64,000 bases of DNA from Microbacterium sp. APC 3901 (GTDB lineage: Bacteria > Actinomycetota > Actinomycetes > Actinomycetales > Microbacteriaceae). The translations under genes were made by a program, and so were the position numbers. Numbering within the stretch: the stretch's first letter is position 1; each line of letters begins with the position of its first letter. The stretch lies in contig NZ_JASDCU010000002.1 of NCBI RefSeq assembly GCF_030407765.1, forward strand, positions 186,001 to 250,000, read 5' to 3'. Shown piece by piece: positions 33,633 to 41,769 of the stretch. The notes below the pieces were generated by a model. That model had not been told where the DNA came from and made no database searches. It saw only the letters and a list, made by a program, of their open reading frames with translations.

Positions 33633-34637
33633 TCACTGCACCCGCACTCTCGGATCGATGAAGCTGTAGGACACGTCGACCGCCAGGTTGATCAGCGCGT
33701 AGGCGATCGCGATGAAGATGATGAATCCCTGGAGCACCGGGAAGTCCCGAGTGAAGATCGCCCTCGCGAGGAAGGATCCGATGCCGGGGAACGCGAACAC
33801 CGTCTCGGTGAGCACCGCCCCCGAGATCAGGAGTCCGGTCTGCAGACCGATGGTCGTGATCACCGGCAGCATCGCGTTGCGCAGGATGAAGCGACTGCGC
33901 AGCGTCGACGACCCGACGCCCTTCGCTCGACCGGTGCGCACGTAGTCGGCGTTCTGAACCTCGAGAACGCTCGCCCTGGTGATGCGGACGATGATCGCGA
34001 GCGGGATCGTGCCGAGCGCGAGTGCCGGGAGCACCAGGTGCACCAGCGCGTCCCACGAGGCGTCGAACTCCCCCGTGATGATGCCGTCCCAGACATAGAA
34101 GCCCGTCGGGTGCGTGGCATCTATCCGCGGGTCCTGACGCCCGTCCGAGGGAAGCCACCCGAGCTGCACCGCGAACACGTATTTCAGGATGAAGGCCAGG
34201 AAGAACACCGGGATGGTGATGCCGACAAGGCTCAGAACCACCGATGCGTGATCGGTGAACTTGCCGTGACGACGGGCGGCCCAGTACCCGAGCGGAATGC
34301 CGACGCCGATGGCGAAGATGAGCGCGACAACGCTCAGCTCGATGGTGGCCGGGAAGCGACGGAAGAACTCCTCCGTCACGGGCCGGTTGGTCTGGATCGA
34401 TGTGCCGAAGTCGCCCTGCAGCAGGCGTCCGATCCAGATGAAGTACTGCTCGATGATCGGCTTGTTGAAGCCGTACAGTTCGTTGACTCTGGCGATGGCG
34501 TCCGGAGTCGCCTTCTCGCCGAGAAGAGCGACGGCCGGGCCGCCTGGCAGGGCCCTGACCCAGGCGAACAGCAGGATGCTGAGGCCGATCAGTGTGGGAA
34601 TGAGGAAAAGCAGTCGCCTGCCGATGGTGCGCAGCAA
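33633..34637 (-). CDS. Peptide ABC transporter permease (DppB type)
   Basis: A 334-aa permease with the N-terminal signature RRLLFLIPTLIGLSILLF and ALPGGPA of DppB/OppB, followed by six helices. The EAA loop is RSRFILRNAMLPVITTIG. It forms the transmembrane channel with the DppC-type subunit. An imperfect hairpin between the binding-protein gene and this one (34669-34701) probably lowers its expression relative to the binding protein. Confidence 0.93.
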   Translation of the reverse strand: MLRTIGRRLLFLIPTLIGLSILLFAWVRALPGGPAVALLGEKATPDAIARVNELYGFNKPIIEQYFIWIGRLLQGDFGTSIQTNRPVTEEFFRRFPATIELSVVALIFAIGVGIPLGYWAARRHGKFTDHASVVLSLVGITIPVFFLAFILKYVFAVQLGWLPSDGRQDPRIDATHPTGFYVWDGIITGEFDASWDALVHLVLPALALGTIPLAIIVRITRASVLEVQNADYVRTGRAKGVGSSTLRSRFILRNAMLPVITTIGLQTGLLISGAVLTETVFAFPGIGSFLARAIFTRDFPVLQGFIIFIAIAYALINLAVDVSYSFIDPRVRVQ

Positions 34638-34668
34638 GAGGTCTCCGTTGATCAGAAGGTACGCCGGT

Positions 34669-34701
34669 CCCGGGCCTCCGCGGCGAGCGCGGAGACCCGG
34701 G
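34669..34701 (-). terminator. Intra-operon hairpin after the peptide-binding protein gene
   Basis: 14-bp stem with one mismatch (34669-34682 with 34688-34701), loop GCGAG. It lies between the binding-protein stop and the first permease. Such hairpins stabilise the upstream mRNA or partly terminate, giving excess binding protein. Confidence 0.6.
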
Positions 34702-34723
34702 TGGGCATCTCAGTCGGTCAGAC

Positions 34724-36397
34724 CTACTCGGTGAGGACGATGTCCGTGAAGACCTCGTCGTTCACCGGGCTGGCGGGGTAGCTCTCGACGCGCGGGTCGA
34801 ACGCCAGAGTCGGCGCCGGGTGCGCGAGCGGGACGCCGGGGATGAACTGCGCGACCATCTCGTTGATCTCCTCGTAGAGGGCCGTCTGGTCCTCGAGGTT
34901 GGAGACGCCACGGGCCTCGTTCAGCTTCTGGAACAGTTCGGGGTTGTCGAAGCCCCACTCAGAGCTCTGCTGTCCGAAGAAGACTCCGACGAAGTTGTCG
35001 GTGTCGTTGTAGTCGCCGGTCCAGCCGAGCAGGTGGATTCCGTGGTCGGCCGTGCCCGTGGTGCGGTCGAGGTACTCGACCCACTCCTCCGAGACCGGGG
35101 TGGTCTCGACGCCGACCTCGGCGAGCTGCGACGAGAGCACCGTGAAGATCTGCTCGGGGTCCGGCATGTACGGACGCGAGACGTTGACCGGGTAGTTGAA
35201 GGTGAGCTTCAGCGGGTTGGCCTCGTCGTAGCCGGCCTCTGCGAGCAGCGACTTGGCCTTCTCGGGGTCGTAGTCGTACGTCGTGACGTCGGGGTTGTAG
35301 CCGTTGACGGTGTCGGGCACGAACTCGATCGCCTTCTCGGTGCCCTCGGGCAGGACCTGGCTGATCAGCGCGTCCTTGTCGACCGCGTACGAGAGCGCCT
35401 CACGGACCTTCGGGTCCTGCAGCTCCGGGATGGCCTGGTTGAACGCGAGGTACAGGATCGTGAACGGAGGACGCGACACCATGGTGAAGCCGTCGTCCTC
35501 GAGCGCCTGGGTGTCGGCGGGGCCGACGAGGTCGTACCCGTCGATCGAACCGGACTCGAGCGCCTGACGGCGAGCCGTGGGGTCGTCGATGGTGCGGAAG
35601 ATGATCTCGTCGATCTGGCCGGGCTCGCCCCAGTAGTCGCCGTATGCCTTGAGCGTGACCTGCTCGCCCGGCGCCCACTCATCGAACTGGAACGGACCGG
35701 TGCCGACGGGGTGGCCCATCGCGTACTCCGAGAGCACAGGAGCCTCGGCGGAGCCGCTCACGTCGTCGGCGCCGAACTCCTGCAGCGCCGACGGGCTCTG
35801 CATCGAGAACGACGGCAGCGACAGCGACGCGACGAAGCCGGCGAACGGCTTGTTCAGGTCGATGGTGACGGAGTAGTCGCCGTCAGGGGTGCAGGACTTG
35901 TAGACGGCGTCCGCCGGGCTGTCGGCGTAGCCCTTGAAGAGCTTGTTGTAGTAGTAGCCGAACGCCTCTGATGCGGCGAGGCCGGTCCAGTTGTACCAGC
36001 GGTCGAAGTTCGCGCACACGGCTTCGGCGTTGAACGGGGTGCCGTCGTGGAACGTGACGTCTTCCTTCAGGGTGAAGGTGTGGCTCATGCCGTCTTCGGA
36101 CGACTCCCACGACTCGGCCAGCAGCGGCGCCGGGTCGGCCGTGCCGGGCTCGGTGCCCACGAGGCCCTCGAACATCTGCCGTGAGACACGGAAGCTCTCG
36201 CCGTCCTGGGCGAATGCCGGGTCGAGGCTTGCCGGGTCGGATGAGGCGGCGAACACGAAAGTGCCGTCGACATCTCCGGCAGCCTCTCCGCTGTCGTCGC
36301 CGCGCTCGCTGGCGACGCATCCGGAGAGGACCAGTGCCGCGAGTGCGGCTCCGGTGACGGCGAGGAGTCCTCGCCGACGCATGACTGAGTGGTGCAT
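34724..36397 (-). CDS. Peptide ABC transporter substrate-binding lipoprotein (SBP family 5)
   Basis: A 557-aa lipoprotein (lipobox LVLSGC, Cys27) of the SBP_bac_5 family: YGDYWGEPGQIDEI, REALSYAVDKDALI, ADHGIHLLGWTGDYNDTDNF. These usually bind di- or oligopeptides, and some bind oligosaccharides or muropeptides. I use the ATG at 36397 with AGGAAGG upstream; the much longer frame into the PfkB gene is spurious. First gene of a four-gene operon, divergent from PfkB, with a promoter TTGCAT-N16-TAGCGT at 36472-36499. Confidence 0.94.
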   Translation of the reverse strand: MHHSVMRRRGLLAVTGAALAALVLSGCVASERGDDSGEAAGDVDGTFVFAASSDPASLDPAFAQDGESFRVSRQMFEGLVGTEPGTADPAPLLAESWESSEDGMSHTFTLKEDVTFHDGTPFNAEAVCANFDRWYNWTGLAASEAFGYYYNKLFKGYADSPADAVYKSCTPDGDYSVTIDLNKPFAGFVASLSLPSFSMQSPSALQEFGADDVSGSAEAPVLSEYAMGHPVGTGPFQFDEWAPGEQVTLKAYGDYWGEPGQIDEIIFRTIDDPTARRQALESGSIDGYDLVGPADTQALEDDGFTMVSRPPFTILYLAFNQAIPELQDPKVREALSYAVDKDALISQVLPEGTEKAIEFVPDTVNGYNPDVTTYDYDPEKAKSLLAEAGYDEANPLKLTFNYPVNVSRPYMPDPEQIFTVLSSQLAEVGVETTPVSEEWVEYLDRTTGTADHGIHLLGWTGDYNDTDNFVGVFFGQQSSEWGFDNPELFQKLNEARGVSNLEDQTALYEEINEMVAQFIPGVPLAHPAPTLAFDPRVESYPASPVNDEVFTDIVLTE

Positions 36398-36431
36398 TGT
36401 GTGACCTTCCTGTCGAGCGCTGCTGTGCGCG

Positions 36432-36516
36432 TTCCGAAGACATCGTCGACTTCGGAAACGGTGATGCCTTGACGCTACCCAGTGTGCATACCGATGCAAA
36501 CACCTCCAGGTTGCAT
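36432..36516. promoter_or_regulatory. Divergent control region between the peptide ABC operon and PfkB
   Basis: Minus strand: -35 TTGCAT (complement 36494-36499), 16 nt, -10 TAGCGT (complement 36472-36477). Around it are three TGCAT-type half-sites: TGCAT 36485-36489, ATGCAA 36494-36499, TTGCAT 36511-36516. In the transcribed leader lies a perfect inverted repeat TTCCGAAG/CTTCGGAA (36432-36439, 36450-36457). Seen directly; the regulator is unknown. Confidence 0.5.
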
Positions 36517-36565
36517 TCCTGTTACGGATGTCCGGTGCCGTGGTCGATCCGGTAGCCTCCAGAGC

Positions 36566-37486
36566 GTGCCCGACACATATCCCCTCGCCGTCTGCGTCGG
36601 CGAGGGTCTCGTCTCTTTCGTCCCCGTCACCGCCGCGCCCCTCGAGGACGTGCGAACCTTCCATCGGTCCCTCGCCGGCGCGGAGTGGAACACCGCGATC
36701 GCGCTGGCATCCGCGGGGATCCGCACCGCTGTGGTGTCCCGCGTGGGCGACGACGGCTTCGGTCGGTTCCTCACGTCCGAGCTGCGCAGGCACGAGGTCG
36801 ACGATTCGGCCGTCGACATCGACGCAGAGGCCCCCACCGGTCTCTATGTGAAGGAGCTGTCGCCTCGTCCGGACGGCTCCATCGACGGGAGGATGCACTA
36901 CTACCGTTCGGGTTCCGCGGCCGCGGCGCTGTCGCCTGCGACCTTCGAGTCCCCCGCAGCATCCGCTCTTCTGGCTCAGGCGACGCTGGTGCACACCTCG
37001 GGCATCACGCCCGCCCTCTCGGATTCCGCTCGTGCAGCGCAGGATGCCCTGTTCGATGCGCCCCGCGACGGTCGACTGCTCAGCTTCGACGTGAACTGGC
37101 GCCCGGCGCTCTGGCGCGGACGCGAGGACGAGGGGCGTGCAGCGCTCTCGGACTACGTCCGTCGCGCCGACATCGCGTTCTGCACTCGACCCGACGCAGA
37201 GTCGGTGTTCGGCACTTCCGAGCCGGATCGGCTGCGCGAGCTGTTCCCCGAGCCGAGGTATCTGATCGCCACGAGCCCCGACGGTGCCGTGGCGTTCGAC
37301 GGAGCCGAGCGCACCGACAGCAGATCGCTCGACGTCCCCGTCGTGGAGTCCATCGGCGCGGGGGACGCGTTCGCCGCCGGTTTCCTCGCCGGCGTGCTGA
37401 CGGGGCTCTCGCTCACCGGCAGCCTGGCCCGCGCGCACAGGATCGCGACCAGAGCGCTGCTGAGCACCCGCGATCACATCGACTGA
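36566..37486 (+). CDS. PfkB family sugar kinase (2-keto-3-deoxygluconate kinase-like)
   Basis: A 306-aa ribokinase-fold kinase with the substrate site GAEWNTAIALASAG and the catalytic ESIGAGDAFAAGF. GTG start at 36566 with TAGCCT 7 nt upstream, hence probably leaderless; the longer upstream frame would cross the promoter. Divergent from the peptide ABC operon and convergent with the RpiR gene, so it is embedded in the recycling block. Substrate not determinable; an amino sugar or keto-deoxy sugar acid is possible. Confidence 0.87.
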   Translation: MPDTYPLAVCVGEGLVSFVPVTAAPLEDVRTFHRSLAGAEWNTAIALASAGIRTAVVSRVGDDGFGRFLTSELRRHEVDDSAVDIDAEAPTGLYVKELSPRPDGSIDGRMHYYRSGSAAAALSPATFESPAASALLAQATLVHTSGITPALSDSARAAQDALFDAPRDGRLLSFDVNWRPALWRGREDEGRAALSDYVRRADIAFCTRPDAESVFGTSEPDRLRELFPEPRYLIATSPDGAVAFDGAERTDSRSLDVPVVESIGAGDAFAAGFLAGVLTGLSLTGSLARAHRIATRALLSTRDHID

Positions 37487-37558
37487 TCACGCCCCCATCG
37501 CACCCGCTGACACGGCAGTCACCCGCTGACGGTCACGCGGGAGCCCCGGCGACAGCTC

Positions 37559-38425
37559 CTAGCGACGGCGACGGGGTGCGGCGGCGTCGTGCGTGAGCTG
37601 CAGCGGGATGACCACGGGCTCGCCCCGGTGCTGCACGACCCGCACGAAGAGGATGTCGACCAGCGCCAGCTGCGCGATGCGGCTCGACATCGCCGCCATG
37701 CGGAACGGCGATTCCTGCGCGTACGTGACCAGCGCGATGTCGGCAGCGAGCGCGAGCGTCGAGTCCGGGGCGCTCGTGATCGCCACCGACAGCGCGCCGG
37801 CGTCTCGGGCGATCTCGACGGAGCGGACGACCTCCTGGGTCTCGCCTCCGTGCGAGAACGCGATGACCACGTCGTCGGAGGTCCGCAGCGACGCCGTCGT
37901 GAGGGCGAGATGCGGATCGGCGGAGTGGGCGACCGAGCAGCCTATGCGGGCGAGCTTCTGCTGAAGGTCCTGGGCGGTCAACGACGAGGCCGCCTGGCCG
38001 AACAGGTCGATGTGGCGGGCCGCCACGACGGCTCTCGCGACCCGGTCCAGTGCGTCCGCATCGAGCCCGAGCGCCGTCTTCTCGATCGCGTCGATCTCCT
38101 GAGCAGCGAGCTTCGCGGCGATCGCCGACGGCTCGTCGTCAGGGTCGATCGCCGTGGTGTCGAGACCGAAACGCGCCCGCTGCGCCTGCGCGAGCGTGAC
38201 CGTGCGAGCGACCGCGACCCGCAGTTCCCGATATCCGCTGAAGCCGAGCGACTGCGCGAATCTTGCCACGGTCGACAGCGAGGTGTGGCAGAGCTGAGCG
38301 AGATCGTTGATGGCGAGATCGACGACGAGCGTGGGGTCGCCGAGGATCGTCTCCGCGACCCGTGCTTCTGCAGCACTCAGTCGAGGAACGGATCGGCGCA
38401 CCAGCGCGAGAACATCGTCGTCCAC
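37559..38425 (-). CDS. MurR/RpiR family transcriptional regulator
   Basis: A 288-aa regulator. The N-terminal HTH_6 domain (about 1-75: INDLAQLCHTSLSTVARFAQSLGFSGYRELR) is followed by a SIS sugar-isomerase-type sensor domain (about 125-250: IDLFGQAASSLTAQDLQQKL, DDVVIAFSHGGETQEVV). The family senses sugar phosphates such as MurNAc-6-P or GlcNAc-6-P. It lies 14 nt after the NagZ gene on the same strand, last gene of the amino-sugar operon. A CAGGAT box 6 nt before its GTG may be an internal promoter. Confidence 0.92.
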   Translation of the reverse strand: MDDDVLALVRRSVPRLSAAEARVAETILGDPTLVVDLAINDLAQLCHTSLSTVARFAQSLGFSGYRELRVAVARTVTLAQAQRARFGLDTTAIDPDDEPSAIAAKLAAQEIDAIEKTALGLDADALDRVARAVVAARHIDLFGQAASSLTAQDLQQKLARIGCSVAHSADPHLALTTASLRTSDDVVIAFSHGGETQEVVRSVEIARDAGALSVAITSAPDSTLALAADIALVTYAQESPFRMAAMSSRIAQLALVDILFVRVVQHRGEPVVIPLQLTHDAAAPRRRR

Positions 38426-38439
38426 GGTGTCATCCTGCC

Positions 38440-39951
38440 TCAGTCGGCCCCGGCTGCGCTGCCCGGAGTCTGATCGGCGCGGCGCGAAGGCCCCCCGGTC
38501 AGTCGATCTCTGGCGGCCTGGGCACCGATCCTGCTCGCGGATGCGACCTCCACGACGGGAAGCGGCAGAGGTCGCCGAGCCGCGAGTCCCACGTTGACCA
38601 CGACCGCCTCGGGGTCGCGCGCAGCGGCGCGCTCGACCAGCGAGCGCTGCGCGTCGTCGGCGTCAGGCCGATCCAGCAGGATGACCGTCACCCCCTCCGC
38701 GAGAACCGCTTGCTCGAGGGCCGCGTCCTGCTCGTCGAGCGACGTGCGCGCGACGTCGACACGAACGCGGTGGCCGTCGGCGGCGAGCGTCTCAGCCACA
38801 TACGCGGAGGCGCTGTCGACAGCGAGAGTCGAACGACGGCGGGCATCGACGACCGCGAGCGCGACGGCATCCGCTCTCGCACCGGTGACCGCTCGTCGCA
38901 CGATCTCCGATCCGTCGTAGTCGACGGGAGGCGCCGTGACGGCGCGGGACCGGAGAGTCTCACCGAGTCGGGTGACTCGCCGAGCCGCGGCGGCGAGTCG
39001 TTCGCGCGGCAGGGAGCCGTCGCTCACCGCCGCGAGGATCCCGTCGCGGGCGGCGAGGAAGTCTCGTCTGTCCTGATCGGGGAGCGTCGCTTCGCCCCGG
39101 TTCGTCGGATTGCCGATGCACAGCAGATCGGCGCCGGCTGCGAGAGCACGTGCGGCGCCCTGACCGATGCCGACGGTCTCGCGGATGGCAGCCATGTCGA
39201 GCGCGTCCGTGATGATGACGCCGTCGAAGCCCCAGTCGCGCAGCATCCCGAGAACCCTCGGATTGAGCGTCGCCGGCTCGTGCCCCCACGAGGGCACGAC
39301 GATGTGCGCGGTCATGACGGCATCGACTCCCGCGGCGATCGCCGCACGGAACGGCTCGAGGTGAACACGCTCGAACTCCTCGATGCCGAGCGATATCTCG
39401 GGCAGCGCGTGGTGCGAGTCCAGATGCGTGTCGCCGTGGCCGGGGAAGTGCTTGACGCACGCAGCGACCGCATTGCTCTGCAGACCGTCGACGGCCGCCT
39501 GCACATGCCGGGACACGAGTTCTGCGTCGCTGCCGAAGGACCGGACGCCGATAACAGGATTCCGCGGATCCGTGTTCACGTCGGCGACAGGACCGAGCAC
39601 CACGTTGGCGCCGATCGCCGCGACTCGTCGCGCGAGCTCCGCACCGGAGTGCCTCGTCGCCTCGACATCGTCGACGATCCCGAGCTGGGCAGCCCCCGGG
39701 AGGGTGGACCCCGCCGCAGACTCGAGACGCGTGACATTGCCGCCCTCCTCGTCGATCCCGATCAGGGCGTCGGGATTCGCGCGAAGGATCTCGTCGCTCA
39801 GGGCAGACAGCCCGTCTCCGACGTTCTGGCTGAAGTACACCACGCCCGCCAGGCCGTCACGCAGCTCGGCGAGAAGCCAGCCCGGTGCCTCGGTGCCGAG
39901 GAAGCCCGGCCAGAGCACCGCATTCGCGAGGCGTGTGAGCTCGTCGGTCAT
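38440..39951 (-). CDS. Glycoside hydrolase family 3, beta-N-acetylhexosaminidase (NagZ-like)
   Basis: A 503-aa GH3 enzyme. The NagZ signature KHFPGHGDT is at 167-175, with the Asp174/His176 catalytic dyad, and ITDALDM holds the nucleophile Asp249. A C-terminal extension of about 170 residues follows the barrel. No signal peptide is visible, so it should act in the cytoplasm on imported GlcNAc-containing fragments. The ATG at 39951 overlaps the permease stop (ATGA); the longer frame upstream is a shadow of the permease. Confidence 0.92.
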   Translation of the reverse strand: MTDELTRLANAVLWPGFLGTEAPGWLLAELRDGLAGVVYFSQNVGDGLSALSDEILRANPDALIGIDEEGGNVTRLESAAGSTLPGAAQLGIVDDVEATRHSGAELARRVAAIGANVVLGPVADVNTDPRNPVIGVRSFGSDAELVSRHVQAAVDGLQSNAVAACVKHFPGHGDTHLDSHHALPEISLGIEEFERVHLEPFRAAIAAGVDAVMTAHIVVPSWGHEPATLNPRVLGMLRDWGFDGVIITDALDMAAIRETVGIGQGAARALAAGADLLCIGNPTNRGEATLPDQDRRDFLAARDGILAAVSDGSLPRERLAAAARRVTRLGETLRSRAVTAPPVDYDGSEIVRRAVTGARADAVALAVVDARRRSTLAVDSASAYVAETLAADGHRVRVDVARTSLDEQDAALEQAVLAEGVTVILLDRPDADDAQRSLVERAAARDPEAVVVNVGLAARRPLPLPVVEVASASRIGAQAARDRLTGGPSRRADQTPGSAAGAD

Positions 39952-40781
39952 CCCTTCACCGCTCCGGCGACCATGCCGGCCGAGAGACGGCGCTGCACGA
40001 TCACGAAGAAGATCATGACGGGGATCGTGATGATCGTCGACGCGGCCATGATGCTGCCCCAGTCGTTCGAGTGCAGGCCGAAGAACGACTTCAGACCGAT
40101 CGACACCGTGTACTGATCGGTCGCGCTGCCGAGGATCGTCATGGCGAAGATGAACTCGTTCCACGCGGTGATGAAGCTGAAGATGCTCGTGGCAACGAGG
40201 CCGGGCATCACGAGCGGCAGCAGGATCGACCGGAACATCCGCCACCAGCTGGCGCCGTCGATGTACGCGGCCTCTTCGAGCTCGACCGGAACCGCGGCGA
40301 CGAACCCGCGCAGCATCCAGATCCCGAAGGCGAGTGAGAGCGCGACGTAGACGACCATCAGGCCCAGGATGCTGTTGAGCAGCCCGAGGCTCTTCACCTG
40401 CAGGAACAGCGGGATGACGAGAGCCTCGAGCGGCACCATCTGCACGATGAGGATCATCATGAGGATGGTGGTGCGGAATTTGAAGCGGAAGCGCGCGACG
40501 GCGACCGCCGCGAGCAGGCACACCAGCGCGCTGACGAGCACCGTGACGAGGGCCACGATCGCGGAATTGCGCAGATAGGTGCCGAAGCCGCCGTCGGTGA
40601 GCACGTACGCGAAGTTGTCGAACGTGAACTCCTGCGGGAGCAGCGACTGACCGCCGCTCGAGGCCTTGGCGTCGAGGGCGCTGGACACCATCCAGTACAC
40701 GGGGAACAGCGTGAAGATCAGGACGGCGGCGATCGCGATGCCGGTGCCGAGGCGCGACATGGCGGACGGGCGGGGGTTCAC
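39948..40781 (-). CDS. Sugar ABC transporter permease (MalG/DasC type)
   Basis: A 277-aa CUT1-type permease with six helices and the EAA loop ELEEAAYIDGASWWRMFRSILLPL. The GTG start at 40781 overlaps the preceding permease stop by 4 nt and has AGGAGG at good distance. It forms the channel with the upstream MalF-type subunit. No ATPase gene is in the operon, so a shared MsiK-type ATPase elsewhere is expected, as for actinobacterial CUT1 systems. Confidence 0.93.
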   Translation of the reverse strand: MNPRPSAMSRLGTGIAIAAVLIFTLFPVYWMVSSALDAKASSGGQSLLPQEFTFDNFAYVLTDGGFGTYLRNSAIVALVTVLVSALVCLLAAVAVARFRFKFRTTILMMILIVQMVPLEALVIPLFLQVKSLGLLNSILGLMVVYVALSLAFGIWMLRGFVAAVPVELEEAAYIDGASWWRMFRSILLPLVMPGLVATSIFSFITAWNEFIFAMTILGSATDQYTVSIGLKSFFGLHSNDWGSIMAASTIITIPVMIFFVIVQRRLSAGMVAGAVKG

Positions 40782-41755
40782 AGCTCGTCCTCCTTCATCA
40801 GGGAGCGGATGTACACGATCGTGATTCCGATCAGTACGAGGGTGAGCAGCACGGCGAGGGCGGCGCCGAACCCGTAGCGGTTCTGGCCGAAGGATTCGAC
40901 ATAGGACCAGACGCCGAGGTTGAGCACCGACCGGTTGCCTCCCCCACCGCCCGGCATCAGATAGACCTGCGCGAAGACTTTGAAGTCCCAGATCGTCGAG
41001 AGGATGATGACGACGGAGAAGACCGGCTTGAGCGTCGGGAAGATGATCTTCCAGAAGCGCATCCAGGCGTTGGCCCCGTCGAGTGCCGCGGCCTCGAGCA
41101 TCTCCTTCGAGACTCCGAGGAGACCGGCGAGCACCGTGATCGCCACGAACGGGAAGCCGTGGTGCACGACGTTGAGCAGCACGATCGCATAGAAGGACCA
41201 CTGGTTGGTGAACCAGTTGACCGGCTCGTCCATCAGGCCGAGATTCTGCAGGGTCGTGTTGAAGATGCCCCTGTCGGCGTCGAAGATGAACGTCCAGACA
41301 TAGGTGCCGGTCACGGCGGGCATCGCCCACGCGACCATGATGCAGCTCGAGACGATGGTGCGCCAGACCGTGCCGAGCTTCGCGAGCAGCAGCGCGACCA
41401 GCGTGCCGACCGCCACCGTGACGAACACCGCGACGGCGGCGAATCCGACGGTGTTGGGCAGGACCACAGCCCAGAGTGTCGGGTTGGTGAGCGCCTCGAT
41501 GTAGTTGTCGACGCCGATCCAGTTGTTCTCGCCGGTGTTGATCTCGCGCAGACCGTAGTCCTGCAGCGAGAAGATGAACACCTGGATGAGCGGCCAGAGC
41601 ATGAGCACCGCGAGGATGACCAGCCCGGGAGCGAGAAGAAGCCAGGGGCGGGCCGTGAGCAGCGAGAGTCCTCGCCGCCGCGGCCGGCCGCCGGCCACGG
41701 AGGCGAAGGTGGACTCCGCCTTCGTGGCCGGCAGTGGCGCTTGCACCATCGACAT
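40778..41755 (-). CDS. Sugar ABC transporter permease (MalF/DasB type)
   Basis: A 325-aa CUT1 permease with a cytoplasmic N-terminus, first helix WLLLAPGLVILAVLMLWPL, and the EAA loop MLEAAALDGANAWMRFWKIIFPTL. 14 nt after the binding-protein gene and overlapping the second permease gene; part of a five-gene operon ending in NagZ and the RpiR regulator. Confidence 0.93.
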   Translation of the reverse strand: MSMVQAPLPATKAESTFASVAGGRPRRRGLSLLTARPWLLLAPGLVILAVLMLWPLIQVFIFSLQDYGLREINTGENNWIGVDNYIEALTNPTLWAVVLPNTVGFAAVAVFVTVAVGTLVALLLAKLGTVWRTIVSSCIMVAWAMPAVTGTYVWTFIFDADRGIFNTTLQNLGLMDEPVNWFTNQWSFYAIVLLNVVHHGFPFVAITVLAGLLGVSKEMLEAAALDGANAWMRFWKIIFPTLKPVFSVVIILSTIWDFKVFAQVYLMPGGGGGNRSVLNLGVWSYVESFGQNRYGFGAALAVLLTLVLIGITIVYIRSLMKEDEL

Positions 41756-41769
41756 GAAGGGATACAGCC

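Noticed and set aside
34724..37477. A 917-codon frame that would extend the peptide-binding protein upstream
   Set aside because: The lipoprotein signal begins at 36397 with its own ribosome site; the extension is antisense to PfkB.
37501..37540. Direct repeat CACCCGCTGAC twice in the PfkB-RpiR gap
   Set aside because: Only two 11-nt copies in a short convergent gap; no further context to give it a function.
38440..40521. A 693-codon frame that would extend NagZ upstream
   Set aside because: The extension reads the permease in the wrong frame; the ATGA overlap at 39948-39951 marks the start.
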